Origin: Fimbriiglobus ruber
GTDB taxonomy: Bacteria; Planctomycetota; Planctomycetia; Gemmatales; Gemmataceae
Length of the DNA: 64,000 nucleotides
Reading direction: 5' to 3'
Assembly: GCF_002197845.1 (NCBI RefSeq)
Contig: NZ_NIDE01000004.1
Coordinates: 248,001 to 312,000, forward strand
Shown here piece after piece: positions 17,819-27,061 of this stretch. A program made the position numbers and the translations under genes. Under the pieces are notes generated by a model. That model had not been told where the DNA came from. It saw only the letters and a list, made by a program, of their open reading frames with translations, and made no database searches. How positions within the stretch are numbered: position 1 is the first letter of the stretch; every line of letters starts with the position of its first letter.

Positions 17819-19057
17819 TTACCCGTGCCCCTTGGCCGCCGCTTTCGCCGCTGTCACGCGGGCCACCTCGGCGCAGTCCTTGTCGCCGCGGCCGGAGAAG
17901 TTCAGCACCACCACGTCGTCCGTCGACCGCTTGGCCGCCACGCGCATCGTTTCGACGATCGCGTGCGCAGTCTCCAGCGCGGGAAGGATGCCTTCCAGTC
18001 GGCTACACAAGTGAAATGCGTCCAAGGCTTCGTCGTCGGTGACGTGGCAGTACCGAACCCGGCCGGCGTCGTTCCAGTAGCTGTGCTCGGGGCCGACGCC
18101 GGGGTAATCCAGGCCGGCCGAGATCGAATGGACCGGGGCCGTCTGGCCGTCCTCGTCCTGTAGCACGTAGCTGTAGCTGCCGTGCAGGACGCCGGGCTTG
18201 CCGTAGCTGAGGGTGGCCGCGTGCTGGCCGAATGTCGATGAGTGCCCCCCGGCTTCGACGCCCACCAATTCTACGCCGTCGTCGTCCGCGAACGGATAAA
18301 AAATTCCGGCCGCGTTGCTGCCGCCGCCGACGCACGCCACGACGACGTCGGGCAGCCGCCCCACCTTCTCCAGGCACTGCTCTTTGGTTTCTTCACCGAT
18401 GACCGACTGGAAGTCGCGGACCATCATCGGGAACGGGTGCGGGCCGACGACCGAGCCGATGATGTAGTGCGTCGACTCGACCGACGACATCCACTCGCGC
18501 ATCGCCTCGTTGGTCGCGTCCTTGAGCGTCTTGCTGCCGGACGTGACCGGGAACACCTCGGTCCCCATCGCCTTCATCCGGAAGACGTTTAGTTCCTGCC
18601 GCCGGATGTCTTCCGAGCCCATGTAGACCCGACTAGTCATCCCGAACAGGGCGGCCGCGGTCGCCGTGGCGACGCCGTGCATTCCGGCCCCGGTCTCGGC
18701 GATGACACGCTGCTTGCCCATCCGCCTGGTGAGCAGGGCTTGGCCGAGGGCGTTGTTGATCTTGTGCGCGCCGGTGTGGTTCATGTCCTCGCGCTTGAGG
18801 TAGATCCGCGCCCCGCCCGCCTCCTTCGTGAGCCGTTCCGCGAAATAGAGCCGGGACGGTCGGCCGACGTAGTCGTTGAAGAGCGACCGGAGTTCGGTCC
18901 GGAAGGCGGGGTCGTTCTTCGCTTCCTGGTACGCCCGGTCGAGTTGGTCGAGGGCGAACATCAGGGTTTCGGGCACGAACCGCCCGCCGAACTGGCCGAA
19001 CCGCCCGAGGGCGTTCGGCACGGCGGACACAGGGGCGGAGGGGGATGCGATAGCCAT
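17819..19057 (-). CDS. trpB: Tryptophan synthase beta subunit
   Basis: 412 residues, typical TrpB length. It condenses indole with L-serine to tryptophan using PLP, in complex with TrpA. The PLP lysine motif is [13 protein letters not shown]; the phosphate-binding glycine loop is [10 protein letters not shown]; other family phrases are [38 protein letters not shown] and NFSGRGDKD. In the usually conserved GAGQHG element the Gln is Met here ([10 protein letters not shown]). No trpA or other trp gene is adjacent, so the pathway is scattered. ATG at 19057 gives a short N-terminal extension before GRFGQFGG, as expected. Confidence 0.97.
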   Translation of the reverse strand: MAIASPSAPVSAVPNALGRFGQFGGRFVPETLMFALDQLDRAYQEAKNDPAFRTELRSLFNDYVGRPSRLYFAERLTKEAGGARIYLKREDMNHTGAHKINNALGQALLTRRMGKQRVIAETGAGMHGVATATAAALFGMTSRVYMGSEDIRRQELNVFRMKAMGTEVFPVTSGSKTLKDATNEAMREWMSSVESTHYIIGSVVGPHPFPMMVRDFQSVIGEETKEQCLEKVGRLPDVVVACVGGGSNAAGIFYPFADDDGVELVGVEAGGHSSTFGQHAATLSYGKPGVLHGSYSYVLQDEDGQTAPVHSISAGLDYPGVGPEHSYWNDAGRVRYCHVTDDEALDAFHLCSRLEGILPALETAHAIVETMRVAAKRSTDDVVVLNFSGRGDKDCAEVARVTAAKAAAKGHG

Positions 19058-19204
19058 GAACGTTATCTCGAAGAATGAGAGCCGGGTTGCCGTAGTTAGT
19101 TTTGTGAGGAGCGGTCGGGGAATTCAAGCTGGCGACCACGAAGGCGGGGACATCACTCGGGTGTTGGGATTTCGGCCGGCGCTCAGAGCCCTGGTACGCC
19201 AACA

Positions 19205-19501
19205 CTACAAGTTCTTGTAGCGTGGCTTCACCCTCACCCAGTTGTTATCGAAGTCGCAGATAGCCAGATAGTGGTACTCCCACCTTCCGTTCTTCATCCG
19301 AAAACGACAGGTGTACCACGGCGAGCCGTATTCATCAATTCGGGCGATGCGCACCGCGCGCCTTCTGACAATCAACTTCTTGAAAACATATTTTGTATCT
19401 GAGTGCAAGTAATAATTGGAAACACCTTCGCCCGGCATTCCAATGATCCTAATCCTGTCCCCAACTTTAAGATCACTGGGTCTCGTTTTCTTCTTCCGCA
19501 T
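19205..19501 (-). CDS. Small basic hypothetical protein with SH3-like start
   Basis: 98 residues from ATG at 19501, which has GGAG eight bases upstream; a GTG six codons earlier is the alternative. The sequence begins with a run of Lys/Arg, followed by DLKVGDRIRIIGMPGEG, a phrase resembling small beta-barrel (KOW/SH3-like) proteins, then many aromatic and basic residues (WYTCRFRMKNGRWEYHYLA). No enzyme motif is seen. Base composition is lower in GC than the neighbours. A cytoplasmic nucleic-acid-binding role would fit the charge but is only a guess. It is divergent from the toxin-antitoxin-like pair at 19587. Confidence 0.6.
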   Translation of the reverse strand: MRKKKTRPSDLKVGDRIRIIGMPGEGVSNYYLHSDTKYVFKKLIVRRRAVRIARIDEYGSPWYTCRFRMKNGRWEYHYLAICDFDNNWVRVKPRYKNL

Positions 19502-19586
19502 TCGACGCTCCAGTGGCACTATTATCCTGCCCCGAAATGCAGTAAAATGATGGGTAGCAGAGTACAGTAATCAGGAGGGTTCGGCG

Positions 19587-19778
19587 ATGAGTGTTTCTCC
19601 CCGAGACGAACAGCCACAAACGAAAACGCCCGTACCCTCCGACGTGGTCGAACAGGCGCTTCGTGATTTCGACGAGAAAGAAACGCTAGAAGGTATCCGC
19701 CAAATCCAGGAAACCGGCGGGCTAGCGCTGAGCGATTTCTACGAAGAACTCGAACAACTCGTTCGCCCCTCCGAGTGA
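19587..19778 (+). CDS. Small acidic protein, putative antitoxin of a ParE/RelE-like pair
   Basis: 63 residues, acidic C-terminal half (FDEKETLEGIRQIQETGG). A perfect AGGAGG at 19573-19578 precedes the ATG, unusual strength for this window. It is followed after six bases by the ParE/RelE-like gene at 19785, the usual antitoxin-first order. No DNA-binding motif is evident, so the antitoxin call rests on size, charge and position. Confidence 0.6.
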   Translation: MSVSPRDEQPQTKTPVPSDVVEQALRDFDEKETLEGIRQIQETGGLALSDFYEELEQLVRPSE

Positions 19779-19784
19779 CGCCCG

Positions 19785-20090
19785 GTGGACGCCCCTCTCG
19801 CCTATCAAGTTTCCTATTCGGGCCGTGTTCGAGACGCGTTACGCGATCTGGTTTTGCGGGCGCTGGAAGTCGGTTTGGGTGCCGAGATCCTTGCCGCCGT
19901 CCGAGAAATTGACACCCGCCTGCACATTTATCCGCAATTCGGCCAACCGCTTCGCGACCTGTCCGTCGAATCGGCTCAACTCTGGATCGGTGTCGTCGCA
20001 CCAGTCGTCGTGCAATACGTCTTGGTCGAGTCCCGCAGGCAAGTCATGGTCGTTCAACCACTGAGGCCAGTTTCGGGATACGGTCTCTGA
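19785..20090 (+). CDS. ParE/RelE-like toxin-fold protein
   Basis: 101 residues from GTG at 19785. The layout resembles ParE/RelE toxins: an early YQVSYSGRVRDALRDL helix, IDTRLHIYPQFGQPLRDL in the middle, and the terminal strands IGVVAPVVVQYVLVESRRQV and VVQPLRP. Toxins of this fold cleave ribosome-bound mRNA or poison gyrase. The usual C-terminal catalytic positions cannot be confirmed by eye. The gene is preceded by the small acidic gene with only six bases between them, so the two are likely co-translated. It ends 74 bases before mutM. Confidence 0.55.
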   Translation: MDAPLAYQVSYSGRVRDALRDLVLRALEVGLGAEILAAVREIDTRLHIYPQFGQPLRDLSVESAQLWIGVVAPVVVQYVLVESRRQVMVVQPLRPVSGYGL

Positions 20091-20164
20091 CCTCGCGTCA
20101 CCTCGGGTAACGCCCCGCGCACCCGCCTGGTACAATTCCCCCACACCGCGAGGTCATTGTCCCG

Positions 20165-21025
20165 ATGCCCGAACTGCCGGAAGTCGAAACCGTCGTCCGC
20201 GACCTGCGGCCGCTTTTGGTCGGCAAGCGGTTGCGTGCTGTTCGCACCGGCAAACAGAGCCTTCGCCGGCCGTGGCAGGCCGCGTGGACCAGGCCGCTCA
20301 CCGGGGCGACCGTCGCGGCCGTCCGCCGGCGCGGGAAGTGGATCCTCATCGACCTGGACGGGAAAGCCTCCTCGCCGCGCTTGCTCATCCACCTTGGCAT
20401 GACCGGACAACTCACCGTGGCGGCCGCGTCGGTGCCGCAGCCAGACCACCTGCATCTGTGGTTCGACCTTGACGGCGGGGACCAACAACTCCGATTTCGC
20501 GATCCCCGCCGGTTCGGCAGCGCGGACGTGTTCCCGGACGAAACAGCCCTCGAGGCCTTCCTCGCCGAACGACTCGGCCCCGAACCGTTCGACCTCGACG
20601 CGGCCGCGTTCCGCGCGTCCCTCCGGCACACAACCCGGCCGATCAAGGCGGTTCTTCTCGACCAGACCGTCGTGGCCGGCGTCGGCAACATTTACGCGGA
20701 CGAGGCTCTTCACCGGGTCGGGCTCCACCCCGAAACGCGGGCACAAACGATCGGTTCCGCCCGCGCGGACGCCTTGCGGGAGGCGGTCACGACCGTACTC
20801 CTTCACGCCATCGAGAACCGCGGGTCATCAATCCGCGATTACGTGGACGGCGAAGGGCAAAAAGGTGGTTTCCAGCACGAGTTCCGCGTTTACGGCCGCG
20901 GCAAAGAGCCGTGCCTGACTTGTGCGACGACCATTGAAGTCGTCCGCGTCGCCGGCCGGTCGTCGCACTTTTGCCCGCGGTGCCAGAAGCCTTCGCGGGC
21001 GCGGAAAAAGGTAGCCGAACCGTGA
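20165..21025 (+). CDS. mutM: Formamidopyrimidine-DNA glycosylase
   Basis: 286 residues. The N-terminal PELPEVETV contains the catalytic Pro (after Met removal) and Glu. Further family motifs are LIHLGMTGQL, RFRDPRRFG, the helix-two-turn-helix region with VAGVGNIYADEALHRVGLHP, the Lys-containing strand KAVLLDQ, and a C-terminal zinc finger CLTC...CPRCQ. It excises 8-oxoguanine and formamidopyrimidines and nicks the abasic site in base excision repair. The start at 20165 is fixed because the catalytic Pro must follow the initiator Met. Confidence 0.97.
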   Translation: MPELPEVETVVRDLRPLLVGKRLRAVRTGKQSLRRPWQAAWTRPLTGATVAAVRRRGKWILIDLDGKASSPRLLIHLGMTGQLTVAAASVPQPDHLHLWFDLDGGDQQLRFRDPRRFGSADVFPDETALEAFLAERLGPEPFDLDAAAFRASLRHTTRPIKAVLLDQTVVAGVGNIYADEALHRVGLHPETRAQTIGSARADALREAVTTVLLHAIENRGSSIRDYVDGEGQKGGFQHEFRVYGRGKEPCLTCATTIEVVRVAGRSSHFCPRCQKPSRARKKVAEP

Positions 21026-21093
21026 TAGGGTGCTGACGTGCCGAATCGGGTGTTGTTTCCGCGCTCGCCGCGCCCCGCGATGGATCGATTGAT

Positions 21094-22812
21094 ATGTCTT
21101 ATCGAGCCTTCAAGCGCCTACTCGGCGAGACGAGCCTGGAGCGGAAGTGTCGGTGGCTGCTCGGCAGCGGCGTCCTCGTCCTGATGACGGTCAGCTTTTA
21201 CATCTACTCGTCCCAGACCGAGGGTCTCGCATACGACCAGCTCGCCTTCACCGGGCGAACACTCGTCGCCCCGATCATCACCCGCCAGCACGTCGGCACG
21301 TCGCTCCGCAAGGAATCCGACCTCTTCGGGCAAGACCCCGAAGCCGCCCGGCCGGGCAAGCTGAAAGACTACAAGTACAAGATCATCAAGCCGGACGCGA
21401 CCCGCCCGGAGAGCCAGCCGAGCGCCGACGACCTGGCTATCCTCCAGGCGTTCCGCGCCGACCCGCGGCTGACCGAAGACGCCCGCTCCCTGCCGCACTT
21501 GAAAGAGTATTACTACTACGGCGCGATCCGGGCCGGTGAGTCCTGCGTGGCCTGCCACCGGAACCAGGAGGCGATGTCCCGCTACATGGACGCGGACGAA
21601 GACCGTCCCGCGGCCGGTCTCGCCAACCCGGCCCTCCAACCCGGCGACCTGATGGCCGTCGTGCGGGTCGAATTGTCCACCGAAATGATCGAGGCCGGCG
21701 TCCACCGGAACCGCGCCCTGCTGATCGCGTTCGCCATCGGCACCACGTTCCTGATCCTGGCCGGAAGCTACGCCGTCATTCGCTACGTGATCGTGAAGCC
21801 GGTCAAGCACCTCAAGGCCGTCTCCGACGCCATCGCCGCCGGGCAACTCAACGTCCGCAGCGAGATCCAGACCGCCGACGAGTTCGAGGATCTATCTGAT
21901 GCGTTCAACCGGATGCTCCGGAACCTGACCAACGTCCAGGAGCGCAACCGGAACCTGATCGCCGACCTGGACCGCAAGGTGGACGAACTCGCCCGGTTGA
22001 ACATGGCACTGTTCGAGTCGAACCGGCTCAAGGGCGACTTCCTCTCCACCATGAGCCACGAGTTGCGGACGCCGTTGAACAGCGTCATCGGGTTCAGCGA
22101 AGTGCTGTTGAACGCGGACAACCTGAGCGAGAAGCAGCACCGGTGGGCGGCCAACATCATGACCAGCGGCCAGCAACTGCTGGCGATGATTAACGACATC
22201 CTGGAACTGGCCAAGGCCGAGGCCGGGAAGATGCGGCTGCACCCGGAAGAGATGAACGTGGTGGCCGTCTGCGAGCAGGCGGCCGCGCTCTACCGCCAGC
22301 AGGCCGAGAAGAAGAACATCGACCTCCGCGTGCAGGTCGCGGCCGACGTTCCGAAGGGCCGACAGGACGCCGGCAAGCTCGGCCAGATACTCAACAACCT
22401 GATCTCGAACGCGATCAAGTTCACCCCCGAGGGCGGCCGCGTCACGCTCCGCGCCGCGACCGAGGGGAGCCAACTCGTCTTCACGGTCACGGATACGGGG
22501 GTGGGGATCGCGGCCGAGGAGCAGGAACTCGTCTTCGACAAGTTCCGCCAGGCGTCGAACCCGCTGACCCGTGAGCAGGGCGGGTCGGGGCTCGGCCTCT
22601 CGATCGTCCGGGAGTTGTCCAAGTTGCTCGGCGGCGAGGTGACGCTGAAGAGCGACCTCGGCCGCGGCAGCACTTTTACTGTGAGAGTGGCCGCCCGATT
22701 GAAGGACGACGTCTCACTGGCGTTCGACCTGCCCGAAGAACCCGTCCCGCCGCTACGGTCCTTGCCTCCCGTCCCCGCCCTTCGAGAAGGGACCGGGGAC
22801 GGCATCGGGTAA
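21094..22812 (+). CDS. Membrane histidine kinase with c-heme sensor domain
   Basis: 572 residues. Helix 1 at about 22-38; a periplasmic DUF3365/Tll0287-like domain at about 40-200 with one heme c motif CVACH (151-155); helix 2 at about 207-229; HAMP at about 230-283; HisKA with His322 in FLSTMSHELRTPL; HATPase_c with NNLISNAIKFTPEGG, DTGVGIA and GGSGLGLSI. There is no receiver domain and no response regulator next door. The sensor probably binds heme covalently and reads redox state or a gas; the kinase would phosphorylate an unlinked regulator. It is convergent with the porin gene at 22830, with only 17 bases between stops and no clear terminator. Confidence 0.92.
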   Translation: MSYRAFKRLLGETSLERKCRWLLGSGVLVLMTVSFYIYSSQTEGLAYDQLAFTGRTLVAPIITRQHVGTSLRKESDLFGQDPEAARPGKLKDYKYKIIKPDATRPESQPSADDLAILQAFRADPRLTEDARSLPHLKEYYYYGAIRAGESCVACHRNQEAMSRYMDADEDRPAAGLANPALQPGDLMAVVRVELSTEMIEAGVHRNRALLIAFAIGTTFLILAGSYAVIRYVIVKPVKHLKAVSDAIAAGQLNVRSEIQTADEFEDLSDAFNRMLRNLTNVQERNRNLIADLDRKVDELARLNMALFESNRLKGDFLSTMSHELRTPLNSVIGFSEVLLNADNLSEKQHRWAANIMTSGQQLLAMINDILELAKAEAGKMRLHPEEMNVVAVCEQAAALYRQQAEKKNIDLRVQVAADVPKGRQDAGKLGQILNNLISNAIKFTPEGGRVTLRAATEGSQLVFTVTDTGVGIAAEEQELVFDKFRQASNPLTREQGGSGLGLSIVRELSKLLGGEVTLKSDLGRGSTFTVRVAARLKDDVSLAFDLPEEPVPPLRSLPPVPALREGTGDGIG

Positions 22813-22829
22813 GAACGTCGGGCGGCGAA

Positions 22830-24572
22830 CTACCACTTGTAGGTCACAGCCACGAAGGTCGAACTCGCGTTCACCGCGCCGGTCGCGCCGGCGGTCTTCT
22901 TGAGGAACTCGCCGCCGAACAGGTAGCTATAGCCGGTGAAGATGTCCACGTGTTTCGTCAGGTGGAAGTTGACGTTGAAGTCGACTTCCTGGCCGACGTC
23001 GTTCCCGGCCGCCCCGGTCGCGTCCCGGCGGTACGCGACGCCGGACTTGTTATAAAGGGCGTCGGTGCTGTCCGCGAGCCAGAAGTGGTGGTACTGGATC
23101 CACAACGTGATCCACGGGGTCGGGTAGAGGTACAGGTGCAGGTTGAGGTCCTGGATGTTCTGACGGCCGACCAGGTCCGTCCAGCCCAGGTAGTAGTGGC
23201 CGAACGGGAACAACTGGTTGAACGTGTGGTCCGTACCGGTCCCGTTGTTGCCACCGCTCGCGTAGTCGTAGTAGAGCCATAAGGTCGGGTTCCACGCCAC
23301 GTCTTTAAAGTTGTACCCCAACCCGGCCGTGGCCATCCCCGCCACCACGTCCTGGCGCGAGCCGGTCGAATTGATCGTCCCGAGCTGCATCGCGCCTTCA
23401 AAGTCCCACAGGAAACTACCCTGGTTGCCCGCGTAGCGGCTGCCGAACGTGTTCAGGGTGAACGGCCCGCGGGTGAGGCCGAGTTGGGTGGTGGGTAGGC
23501 GGCTGTCCAACATCAAATAGTACCCGTCGATCAGCGACGTCTTGGTCGGGTGGTACGTGAGGTACCCCCCGGCGAAGTCCTGGGTGTCGTCCCAGGAGTC
23601 GAGCTGGTTCGGATTGAGGACCATCGGCTTGACCCAGAACAGGTCCGCGTCCCAGTCCTCGCCCGTCCGCGTCGCGCGGACCCCCTGGAACGTGCGGAGG
23701 GTGTTCGACCAGTCGAGCGGGGACACGAGCCGCTGGGACCCGAGGGCCAACTCCTGCCGCCCGACGCGGACGTAGCCCGGCTTCCCGTCCAGGTCGAAGA
23801 TCTTCACGTCGACGAACAGGTTGAGAAAGTCGGCCTTGTTGATGTCCGTGGGGAGTGGGGCGAGGTTCTGGGGCGACGAGTACGCGCCGATGAATTCGGC
23901 GAAGACCCGGAAGCTGTCCCCGTACCACAGGTCGGCGTTCAACCGGGCACGGGCCAGGTCGTAGTTGTTGTTGTTCGCCGTCAGGCGGCTGTTGTACTCG
24001 CTCATATACCGGTTGCGGAGTTCGCCCCCCGTCGATAAGAGCCAGTTGTCCCCGATGCGAATCCGCTTCAACGGGTCCGCGTAGTCCGTGTCCGTGTTTT
24101 TCGGGTCGTCGAGGTACCGAAAGTCGGCGTCGTAGTAGACGCCGATGTTCGGCGAAATCCGCGGGTACGCGTACTTCGGCGGGGCCTGGCGGTAGTCCCC
24201 GGTGAGCATGTCCAGGGCCGAGTAATAACCCGGGCCGGTCGGCAGGATCGGAAAGTTCCCGGGGCGCGGGAGCGGGCGGACCGGCGGGACCTTGTTGCGA
24301 ATATCGTCCGCCGGGGCACCGTCCGCTGCCGGCGTGGGAGTCGGAGCCGCAGACGGATCGACGACGACCAGCGGGGTAGCGGGGGTGCTACCGACGGGAG
24401 CCGGGGGCACGGGATTAGCCACAACGATCGGGGCCGGGGCCTGTGTCCCTGGGGGAATGGGTAGCGCCGACGGAGTGGGCGATTGGGCGAGTAACGCGGA
24501 GCCGGACCACCCGAGCAACGCGTAAACCGCGCCCCCCGCGAGCCAACGGCCCGCGCGTGCGTGAGGCGTCAT
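22830..24572 (-). CDS. Alginate export (AlgE)-like outer membrane porin
   Basis: 580 residues from ATG at 24572, preceded by ggatgg; the frame stays open upstream without family sequence. Signal peptide (RAGRWLAGGAVYALLGWSGS), then a long Pro/Ala/Val-rich spacer (about 30-125), then an AlgE-type beta-barrel with alternating aromatic strands: LLSTGGELRNRYMSEYN, VRVGRQELALGSQRLVSPLDW, TFQGVRATRTGEDWDADLFW and the terminal strand ending VAVTYKW with an aromatic last residue, as in outer membrane barrels. The family conducts anionic polysaccharide or small solutes through the outer membrane; the substrate here is unknown. Confidence 0.87.
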   Translation of the reverse strand: MTPHARAGRWLAGGAVYALLGWSGSALLAQSPTPSALPIPPGTQAPAPIVVANPVPPAPVGSTPATPLVVVDPSAAPTPTPAADGAPADDIRNKVPPVRPLPRPGNFPILPTGPGYYSALDMLTGDYRQAPPKYAYPRISPNIGVYYDADFRYLDDPKNTDTDYADPLKRIRIGDNWLLSTGGELRNRYMSEYNSRLTANNNNYDLARARLNADLWYGDSFRVFAEFIGAYSSPQNLAPLPTDINKADFLNLFVDVKIFDLDGKPGYVRVGRQELALGSQRLVSPLDWSNTLRTFQGVRATRTGEDWDADLFWVKPMVLNPNQLDSWDDTQDFAGGYLTYHPTKTSLIDGYYLMLDSRLPTTQLGLTRGPFTLNTFGSRYAGNQGSFLWDFEGAMQLGTINSTGSRQDVVAGMATAGLGYNFKDVAWNPTLWLYYDYASGGNNGTGTDHTFNQLFPFGHYYLGWTDLVGRQNIQDLNLHLYLYPTPWITLWIQYHHFWLADSTDALYNKSGVAYRRDATGAAGNDVGQEVDFNVNFHLTKHVDIFTGYSYLFGGEFLKKTAGATGAVNASSTFVAVTYKW

Positions 24573-24856
24573 TGTGCCATCCTGTGGCGTGTAAATGATA
24601 TCCCGACAAGGGGATGCGAGAGATTGCGAGGAATCAGCCCGTCCGTGGGCTCTGGTCTTATTCATTCGGTTAGAGAGATGTCAAGATCACAGTAAAACTG
24701 ATTTTGCCTTGTGGAGCGGTCGTAACGGAAATGTTAGAAATGGTACAAATTCACATTGCGCGATTCGGACGGGATCGGCAGCGAGATGGAAACCGGGAGG
24801 GCGTCCTCCCGGATCGAAAAGCTCAACGGTGACTTTTGTCACGCTCCCATAACACT

Positions 24857-26248
24857 TTACTTCTTGGGGATGAGTTCCAAACAGATCAAGCGGTGGCCGT
24901 CGCGCGTCGTTTCGTCTTTACCGCGAACGTACAGTAAGCCCCGGCTGAGGACCGGCGGGGCCCAACTCGGGTACGCCAGACCGGGGACGTCCCACTTGGC
25001 GACTTCCTCGTACTTTTTCGGGTTCAGCTTGATCAGCCGCAGTTCGCCGCTCTCGCCGAAGCTGAGCAGGTGCCCGTCGACCTTGAGCAGCATGCACCGC
25101 GACGTCCGCCGCTCGCGCCAGGTCACGTCGCCCGTCGCGAGGTCGAGGCAGCGGAGGTCGGCTTCCGCCGTGTGCCGGCCGCTGCAACCGTACACGAAGC
25201 CCCCTTCGTGAATCGGCGTGGCCCAGTGGCCCATGAGGGACTGCTCGCCGCGGTCTTTGCCGGCGTCGGTCCAAACTTCCTTGACCGCGCCGCCCGCGCC
25301 CACTTGTATGAAGGCAGCCCCCTTTTCGTAGCACTCGGTCAGCAGCACCTTGTCGCCGATCACGACCGGGTTCGCGGCGTTGACGCACTCCAGAATGCGG
25401 CCCCGCCATTTGTAGTGAAAGAGTTCTTTGCCCGCCGCCGGGTCGAATCCGAGCAGACCGCCCCGGGCGAAGTAGAGACCGACGCGCCGGTCGCCGAAGG
25501 TGGTGACGACGGGGCTGCTGTAGCTGGCGAGTTCGTCCCCGAAGGCGTACTTCACTTCGCCGGTCTTCTTGTCGAACGCCACGATCGCCGACCCGTTGCC
25601 CTTCGCGTCGCGGAGGTCGCCCGGCCGCGGCCCCTTGGGGCTGCCGCCGACGGCCACGATGAGCAGGTCGCCCTCGACGGCGGGGACGCTACCGACGCCG
25701 AAGAAGTTCTGGTGGAAGTGGTATTTGGCCCGGGTGTCGAACTTCCAGATCTCCTTGCCGTCCGCGGCGGACAGGCAGTGCAGCATCCCTTCGGCGCCGT
25801 AAGTGTAGAGGCGGTCGCCGTCCACGACCGGGCAGGCGCGGGGGCCGGAGTCGTAGCCGTACAGATCCTGGTAATCGGTGGGGTACTCGAACTTCCAGAC
25901 GAACTCGCCGGTCTCGGCGTTCCGGCACGTGACCCGGGCGGCGTCGCCGAACCGGTCGAAGTGGTAGAGTCGTCCGCCCGCGACGGTCGGCGGCGCGTAG
26001 CCGATGCCGAGGGGGCAGTCCCACACTTTTTTGAGCCCGTCTTTCGGCCAGGTCGTCAGGATGCCCTTCTCGGGCGAAGACGCATCGCCCGCCGGCCCGA
26101 GGAAGCGCGGCCAATCGGTGCCCGGCCGGGTCGGCTTCGTCCGCTCGCCGGCGCCGGCTTCAGCGGGTGGGTCGGCCGGGATCGCGGACGCCGCGGGGGA
26201 ACAGCCCGCGAGTACCGTGGGCAGGGCCGCGAGAACGATCCATCGCAT
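24857..26248 (-). CDS. PQQ-binding-like beta-propeller lipoprotein
   Basis: 463 residues from ATG at 26248, which gives the lipoprotein signal MRWIVLAALPTVLAGCSPAA with lipobox LAGC. The mature part opens with DWPRFLGPAGDASSPEKGIL and carries repeated propeller strands (GLKKVWDCPLGIGYAPPTVAGG, GEFVWKFEYPTDYQD, GKEIWKFDTRAKYHF). A second copy of the family in this window is at 8586-9845; the two are only distantly similar. Such proteins are surface or periplasmic and have no assigned enzymatic role. It is divergent from the coiled-coil gene at 26386. Confidence 0.88.
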   Translation of the reverse strand: MRWIVLAALPTVLAGCSPAASAIPADPPAEAGAGERTKPTRPGTDWPRFLGPAGDASSPEKGILTTWPKDGLKKVWDCPLGIGYAPPTVAGGRLYHFDRFGDAARVTCRNAETGEFVWKFEYPTDYQDLYGYDSGPRACPVVDGDRLYTYGAEGMLHCLSAADGKEIWKFDTRAKYHFHQNFFGVGSVPAVEGDLLIVAVGGSPKGPRPGDLRDAKGNGSAIVAFDKKTGEVKYAFGDELASYSSPVVTTFGDRRVGLYFARGGLLGFDPAAGKELFHYKWRGRILECVNAANPVVIGDKVLLTECYEKGAAFIQVGAGGAVKEVWTDAGKDRGEQSLMGHWATPIHEGGFVYGCSGRHTAEADLRCLDLATGDVTWRERRTSRCMLLKVDGHLLSFGESGELRLIKLNPKKYEEVAKWDVPGLAYPSWAPPVLSRGLLYVRGKDETTRDGHRLICLELIPKK

Positions 26249-26385
26249 CGACGAACTCCGTATCCTGAGCGAAAGCCGGACGGTACAATTCCCAGATATC
26301 GTACCGTCTGTCATGCGGAGAACCCAACGGCGTTTCCCCGCGGGCAGTCTCTCGCCCCTGGTGCCGGGCCCGTGTGGGGTACACC

Positions 26386-26922
26386 ATGAACGCCAATCGC
26401 GAACGCTGGAGCGGGCGGTTAGAAGTCTGGGCTTGCGGGTCGTTCTTCGCGCTGTGCGCGCTGACCCTGGTGGGCGGCAACCTGGCGGTCGGGGTCGCCG
26501 AACATCGGGCGGAGAGCCAGCGGGAGCAAGCCGCCCGTGAACTCGAAGACGAACTGACCACGTTCGGCCGCGCCCAGATCCCGACCCTGCAACAACTGAT
26601 CGATGATCTGCCGGGCTGGATCGGCCAGATCGACGAGCGGTGCCGCCGGTTGGCGGACGAACTGACTCGCCTCCACCGCATCCCGCGCCGTGATCCCGAC
26701 TACCAAACCTGGAAGAAGCAGGCGGACGAGTTGCGAGTCGGCCTCACGGCGGCCCGGAGTCAGCGCGAGGAGTTGTACCTGGAATATCGGAAAGCCGAAC
26801 TCGCGCCGGCCGGCAAGGACGCCTTCCTCCAGCGACTGGCCGAGGTCCGGCAGGAATGCGACCGGACGACGGAGAAATTCAAACAAGTCGTCGCCGAGCG
26901 GGAGAAGTTGGGGCGGGAGTAA
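26386..26922 (+). CDS. Single-span membrane protein with coiled coil, unknown function
   Basis: 178 residues from ATG at 26386; a GTG four codons earlier is possible. One hydrophobic helix (about 15-38, CGSFFALCALTLVGGNLAVG) is followed by charged heptad-rich helices to the end (REQAARELEDELTTFGRAQ, IDERCRRLADELTRLHR, RQECDRTTEKFKQVVAERE). The layout resembles short cell-envelope scaffolds, with the coiled coil on one side of the inner membrane. No family is recognised. It stands alone between the divergent PQQ lipoprotein and a half repeat. Confidence 0.7.
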   Translation: MNANRERWSGRLEVWACGSFFALCALTLVGGNLAVGVAEHRAESQREQAARELEDELTTFGRAQIPTLQQLIDDLPGWIGQIDERCRRLADELTRLHRIPRRDPDYQTWKKQADELRVGLTAARSQREELYLEYRKAELAPAGKDAFLQRLAEVRQECDRTTEKFKQVVAEREKLGRE

Positions 26923-26986
26923 GCGAGGCACGAATTCGGTAACCGTGTCGCGTCCTTGTAGCTCCGTGGGTAGATCGGTCTTTTTT

Positions 26987-27035
26987 GGTCAGTCTAAAGG
27001 ACTGACAGTTCTCAGCCCAGGGCAACGCCCTGGGG
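26987..27035. repeat. Half copy of the 'cccagggcaacgccctggg' repeat
   Basis: ggtcagtctaaaggactgac followed by agttctcagcccagggcaac matches the left arm of the repeat at 9930-10058 with a few changes. The second arm is absent. It lies between a coiled-coil gene and the 3' end of ribD. Confidence 0.8.
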
Positions 27036-27061
27036 ACCGCTCCCCGCGATGAGGTTCCCAT

